From: Dokdonella sp041395345
Lineage (GTDB): Bacteria; Pseudomonadota; Gammaproteobacteria; Xanthomonadales; Rhodanobacteraceae
Assembly (NCBI RefSeq): GCF_041395345.1
Contig: NZ_JAWLAR010000006.1
Location: forward strand, 155,055-219,054
Reading direction: 5' to 3'
DNA: 64,000 nt
The position numbers and the translations under genes are program-made. Below the pieces are notes generated by a model. That model was not told the DNA's origin and did not search any database. It saw nothing but the letters and a program-made list of their open reading frames with translations. Below, piece after piece: positions 60,703 to 64,000 of this stretch; within the stretch, counting starts at the first letter, position 1, and each line of letters begins with the position of its first letter.

Positions 60703-62079
60703 ATGATGAGCTTGTCCAAACTGCAGCTGTCCACGTTTCTGCTGTGCATCGTGCTTTCACCTTCATTGGTGCACGCAGCAAGCTTCAGCGTTGATCGGCT
60801 CGATGATGCGGCCGATGCGAATCCTGGCGATGGCGTGTGTCTGGCTGATGGCGGCGGCTGCACACTACGGGCCGCGCTGCAGGAGAGCAATGCGCTCGCT
60901 GGTGCCGATCAGGTCGTGCTGGGAAGTGGAGTCCATACATTGTCGCTGCCTGGCGCGGAAGAAGATCTGGGTGCGAGCGGGGATCTCGATGTCAGTGATG
61001 CGCTGGAACTGATCGGCGCCGGGTCGGACGCCACGGTGATCGATGCAGCGGCCCTGGACCGCGTGCTGGATCTGCAGGATGCCGCAGCGCCTCGGGCGAT
61101 CAGTCTGCGTGGGCTGAGCCTGATCAACGGTGTGTTGATCAACTTCTCGTTCAGTCGCGGTGGCGGCGCCGGGTTGCGCGTTGGCCCGCTTGTACAGCTG
61201 GAACTCGAAAACGTGACGATCCGCGACAACCGCTCGTCGGTCTTCGTTGACGCCGTGGGTTTGAGCAACCGCGGCTGTATCGTCGGCGAGCGTGTTCGCC
61301 TGCTCGACAATCGCGACCCCGGGGATGTAGGCGGGATGAGCGCATTCGCCGGCGCGATCTTTACCGCCGGTGCCGATTCCTGTCTGGACTTGAGCGACAG
61401 CGAACTCAGTGGCAATCATGGTGACCAGGCCGGCGCCATCTACGCCGACGATGCCGCTCCGATCACGCTGCGGCGCACATTGGTTAGCGCCAACCTGGCC
61501 CGCTTCGATGGCGCCTTCCTGCTCAATAATTCCAACGAGGTGCTGCTGGAGAACGTGACGATCACCGGCAATCGCGGCCTTGGTGCGGTGCTGGTCGACG
61601 GGAATGCCACACTGACGCTTCGAAACTGCACCGTCACCAACAACACGGGGGCCTTCGGCAATCCAATCGTGGGCGGCATCCATGACGTTCACGGAGGCTT
61701 TGGCCGCACCTTCATCAGCAACACGATACTGTCCGGCAACGGACCGGGCACTCTGGCCGACGACTGCCGCGTGATGCGTTCGCTGGACGGCGGCAACATT
61801 CTCGGCGACTCAACGCGCTGTCAGCACCAGATGCTGGCGAGCGATCAGCTCGATGTCGACCCGGGTCTGGGTCCGCTGGCCGACAACGGCGGATTCACGC
61901 AGACGTATTTGCCCGGTGCAAATGCCATCGATCATGGCGTGAGCGACGCCTGTTTGAGCGAGGATCAACGCGGTCTCAGCCGACCCCAGGACGGTGACGG
62001 CGATGGTCTGCCCGGCTGCGACGTGGGCGCGGTGGAGGCAGACAACCCGGATAGCATCTTTGCCGACGGATTCGAGTAG
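60703..62079 (+). CDS. CSLREA/choice-of-anchor Q-type right-handed beta-helix secreted protein with GFE tail
   Basis: 458 aa. Signal peptide (LSTFLLCIVLSPSLVHA), CSLREA-like start (DGVCLADGGGCTLRAALQES), then repeated parallel-beta-helix units (LENVTIRDNRSSVFV; LSDSELSGNHGDQAGAIY; LENVTITGNRGLGAVLV; LRNCTVTNNTG). The choice-of-anchor Q-like end (LGPLADNGGFTQTYLPGANA, DGDGLPGCDVGAVE) precedes the terminal DSIFADGFE. Probably an outer-surface or extracellular protein. GAGGAA precedes the start; a second ATG follows one codon later. 278 bp of gene-free DNA follows. Confidence 0.88.
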   Translation: MMSLSKLQLSTFLLCIVLSPSLVHAASFSVDRLDDAADANPGDGVCLADGGGCTLRAALQESNALAGADQVVLGSGVHTLSLPGAEEDLGASGDLDVSDALELIGAGSDATVIDAAALDRVLDLQDAAAPRAISLRGLSLINGVLINFSFSRGGGAGLRVGPLVQLELENVTIRDNRSSVFVDAVGLSNRGCIVGERVRLLDNRDPGDVGGMSAFAGAIFTAGADSCLDLSDSELSGNHGDQAGAIYADDAAPITLRRTLVSANLARFDGAFLLNNSNEVLLENVTITGNRGLGAVLVDGNATLTLRNCTVTNNTGAFGNPIVGGIHDVHGGFGRTFISNTILSGNGPGTLADDCRVMRSLDGGNILGDSTRCQHQMLASDQLDVDPGLGPLADNGGFTQTYLPGANAIDHGVSDACLSEDQRGLSRPQDGDGDGLPGCDVGAVEADNPDSIFADGFE

Positions 62080-62357
62080 CTCCCGGCCTGCTTGCTCCTC
62101 CCCGGAATTGCATTCGAAAAGTGCCACCTGACACGTCTTTCGGGGTTTTGCGGCTCGGTGGGCATTGACGGAGACATTCAGCAGTCGGGCATGCCGACCC
62201 ATTTCGGGCAATGGTGCTGCGTCGCTATTTGGGATCTGCCGTCGTCTCTCGGCATTGTGACGGTCCCGATCTTCGGGTGCCGGGGCCAGCCTACGGTGTT
62301 TGCGTCAACTGCTCGTTCCAACGCACTATTCAAGCTGGCAACGAGTGAGGCAACGAC

Positions 62358-63101
62358 GTGATCAGCAAGCGAGCCTTCGCGTTTTTTCGCCAGCGCGACT
62401 GGTCCGGAATGATATTCGAGCTGTTGATCGTCGCGCTCGGTGTCCTGCTCGGTATCCAGGCTTCCAACTGGAATGATGATCGTCTCAGGCATGCGCGGCA
62501 GGATGAAGTGCTGGCGCAGCTCGGTGCGGAGCTCGACCAGACGATCGCCGAGGCCGACCAGCGCATCGCTTTCAGCGTTCGCATGGTTGACGAGATTGGC
62601 GTTGTCATTGGAGCGGCAGAAACGGGGCAGCTCAACCCCGAGGACGACGCGAAATTCCGCTCGGGCCTCAACCTGCTGGACAGCTGGTGGAAGCCGGCCT
62701 GGCGTCTGGGCACGATTGACGAGCTGGTCTCCAGGGGCGAGCTTGATCTCATCCCGGATGCGACGTTGCGCGCTGGCCTGATCGCCTACCGCGACACGGT
62801 CGGCGTCATTCGCGGCGACATCGAGATGATGGTGGGCGATATCTACCAGCACATGCCGACGGTCGTTCGCCACGTCCGCTTCGATCCGACCAGCGCTGTT
62901 CTGGAGGCAAAGACCGAAGCGGACATGCTGGATGCCAAACTGTTTGAAGTTTCTGCAAACCCCGCCGAGCTCCACGCCGATCCTGATGTGCCGAGCGCAC
63001 TCGGCGCGATCCGGCGCGATCAGGTCTATGCGCTGGGCAACCAGATCACCATACGCGAAGAGGCCGTTCGCCTGCGCGAGCTGCTCAAGGCAGTGCAATG
63101 A
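62358..63101 (+). CDS. DUF6090-like membrane protein
   Basis: 247 aa. One N-terminal membrane helix (MIFELLIVALGVLLGIQASN) with the family-like end 'WND' and RQDEVLAQLGAELDQTI coiled helix, then a helical extracytoplasmic part (WWKPAWRLGTIDELVSRGEL). It resembles the DUF6090 group. Start GTG 62358 with GAGG 8 nt before. Function unknown. Confidence 0.72.
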   Translation: MISKRAFAFFRQRDWSGMIFELLIVALGVLLGIQASNWNDDRLRHARQDEVLAQLGAELDQTIAEADQRIAFSVRMVDEIGVVIGAAETGQLNPEDDAKFRSGLNLLDSWWKPAWRLGTIDELVSRGELDLIPDATLRAGLIAYRDTVGVIRGDIEMMVGDIYQHMPTVVRHVRFDPTSAVLEAKTEADMLDAKLFEVSANPAELHADPDVPSALGAIRRDQVYALGNQITIREEAVRLRELLKAVQ

Positions 63102-63348
63102 TCGACGGTGAAAGCCGAAGGGATGCCGCCAGGCCCGGAGCCGGTTGCGCTTTTCAAGCCTGCACCAAGATGCTCTTGCCAGGCTGGATGGGCGGCGCAA
63201 GTAGAGCCAGTGCGGCACTGATCAGATCTGTCTTTCGCAGATGTTGATGCGCAGTCGGGCAAATGTGCGGGGTTCGCGGATATGCACTCCCTTGCGCGTC
63301 ACCGTTTCCCCAGCCCCGCTTGATCACGGGCACGCTTGACTCCATGTT

Positions 63349-63369
63349 CTGATATCCATCCAGTATCAG
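63349..63369. promoter_or_regulatory. Inverted repeat upstream of the SDR gene
   Basis: CTGATA-(9)-TATCAG, ending where the AGGAGA ribosome site of the SDR gene begins. Possible operator. The rest of the 277-bp gap after 63101 shows nothing else. Confidence 0.3.
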
Positions 63370-63378
63370 GAGATAGCC

Positions 63379-64000
63379 GTGTCCACCATTCTTGTCACCG
63401 GGGCAAACCGCGGGATCGGGCTGTCACTTGCTAGGCACTATGCCGCACGCGGCGATGACGTGATTGGCGCGTGCCGTGAAGGCAGCGATGCCTTGAAGGC
63501 GACTGGTGCGCGCGTCGAGGCCGGCGTCGACGTCACCGACGCTGATTCGCTGGCGGCACTGGCGAAACGCCTGGGCGACACGCGCATCGACGTGCTGGTT
63601 TGCAACGCCGGCATCCTTTCCAGGGAATCCCTTGGCGAGATCGACGAGGACGGATTCGAGCGGATGCGTCGGCAGTTCGAAGTCAATTCGCTCGGGCCGC
63701 TGCGCACCGTGCAGGCTTTGTCGGGGCATCTGGCGAAGGGCGCGAAGGTGGGCATCGTAACCAGTCGCATGGGATCGGTGGCGGACAACGGCTCCGGTGG
63801 CTACTACGGCTATCGGGCATCAAAAGCGGCCGTAAACGCGATTGGCAAGTCGCTGGCGCTGGATCTCAAGGATCGCGGGATTGCGGTGATGCTGCTGCAC
63901 CCTGGATACGTGGCGACCGAGATGGTCGGAGGCGGCGGCGACATCAGCCCGGACGCGGCTGCCGCGCAGCTGGTCGAACGCCTCGATGCGCTGACGCTTG
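63379..64000 (+). CDS. Short-chain dehydrogenase/reductase, partial at window end
   Basis: 207 codons visible. Classical SDR: cofactor loop VTGANRGIGLSL at the N-terminus, NAG motif (VLVCNAGILS), catalytic Ser in IVTSRMGSV and YxxxK in YYGYRASKAAVN, followed by LHPGYVATEMV. Start GTG 63379 after AGGAGATAGCC. Cytoplasmic NAD(P)-dependent oxidoreductase; substrate unknown. The 3' end lies beyond the window. Confidence 0.93.
   Translation, partial: MSTILVTGANRGIGLSLARHYAARGDDVIGACREGSDALKATGARVEAGVDVTDADSLAALAKRLGDTRIDVLVCNAGILSRESLGEIDEDGFERMRRQFEVNSLGPLRTVQALSGHLAKGAKVGIVTSRMGSVADNGSGGYYGYRASKAAVNAIGKSLALDLKDRGIAVMLLHPGYVATEMVGGGGDISPDAAAAQLVERLDALTL

Overview
The window reads as chromosomal DNA of a high-GC gammaproteobacterium of the Xanthomonadales/Lysobacterales, possibly Rhodanobacteraceae-like. 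This is inferred from several signs: a split methionine synthase (metH in two genes), a 180-kDa-type NAD-glutamate dehydrogenase, dispersed GTAG-headed REP-type repeats, and secreted proteins ending in an 'IFADGFE'-like tail. No rRNA, tRNA, CRISPR array, integrase or transposase gene was seen.

Layout. 1-2.8 kb: an ArsR/methyltransferase regulator and two metH genes in a translationally coupled operon on the minus strand. 3.0-13.9 kb: acyl-CoA dehydrogenase, diguanylate cyclase, giant glutamate dehydrogenase, NAD kinase and a secreted subtilisin-like protease. 14.1-20.4 kb: a DUF3025 gene, a four-gene Gld-like ABC transporter operon (ATPase, permease, GldG-like, DUF4340) and a DUF423 membrane protein. 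20.7-22.7 kb: two coupled secreted-protein genes, the second with a long collagen-like Gly-X-Y stretch. 22.8-36.5 kb: housekeeping and envelope genes (M15 peptidase, hydrolases, SPFH protein with an Arc-type regulator, transglutaminase-like protein, purT, bpt, tesB, amidase, rlmL). 36.8-41.6 kb: a methyltransferase, a five-unit tandem repeat array, a YhhQ-like transporter, YceH and an S9 peptidase.

42.0-48.0 kb: a 2-oxoacid:acceptor oxidoreductase cluster made of a flavin/Fe-S oxidoreductase plus alpha and beta subunits. Repeats have invaded the gap before the alpha gene. The 5' end of that gene is present three times, and three short 'bridge' ORFs chain through TGATG or ATGA overlaps into the real start. 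An unrelated secreted-protein gene sits between alpha and beta.

48.0-55.8 kb: a compositionally distinct, AT-richer island. It holds a receiver-like protein overlapping a soluble histidine-kinase-like protein, preceded by a leader that can form an H-type pseudoknot. It also holds an SPFH membrane protein, an unrecognised 975-aa protein paired with a peptidoglycan hydrolase, and a divergent XRE regulator. The right edge carries a decayed copy of the 3' end of a DUF4105 gene whose full version lies about 1 kb further on. 55.9-64.0 kb returns to host-like composition: 2OG-Fe(II) oxygenase, DUF4105 protein, a NIPSNAP/ABM/ArsR operon, secreted proteins, and a short-chain dehydrogenase cut by the window end.

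The most unusual items are the bridge-ORF chain at 43.86-44.46 kb, the 48-56 kb island with its candidate pseudoknot, the 112/113-bp repeat array, and the recurring C-terminal GFE-type tail. All functional statements are inferences from motifs in the sequence; no database search was run.
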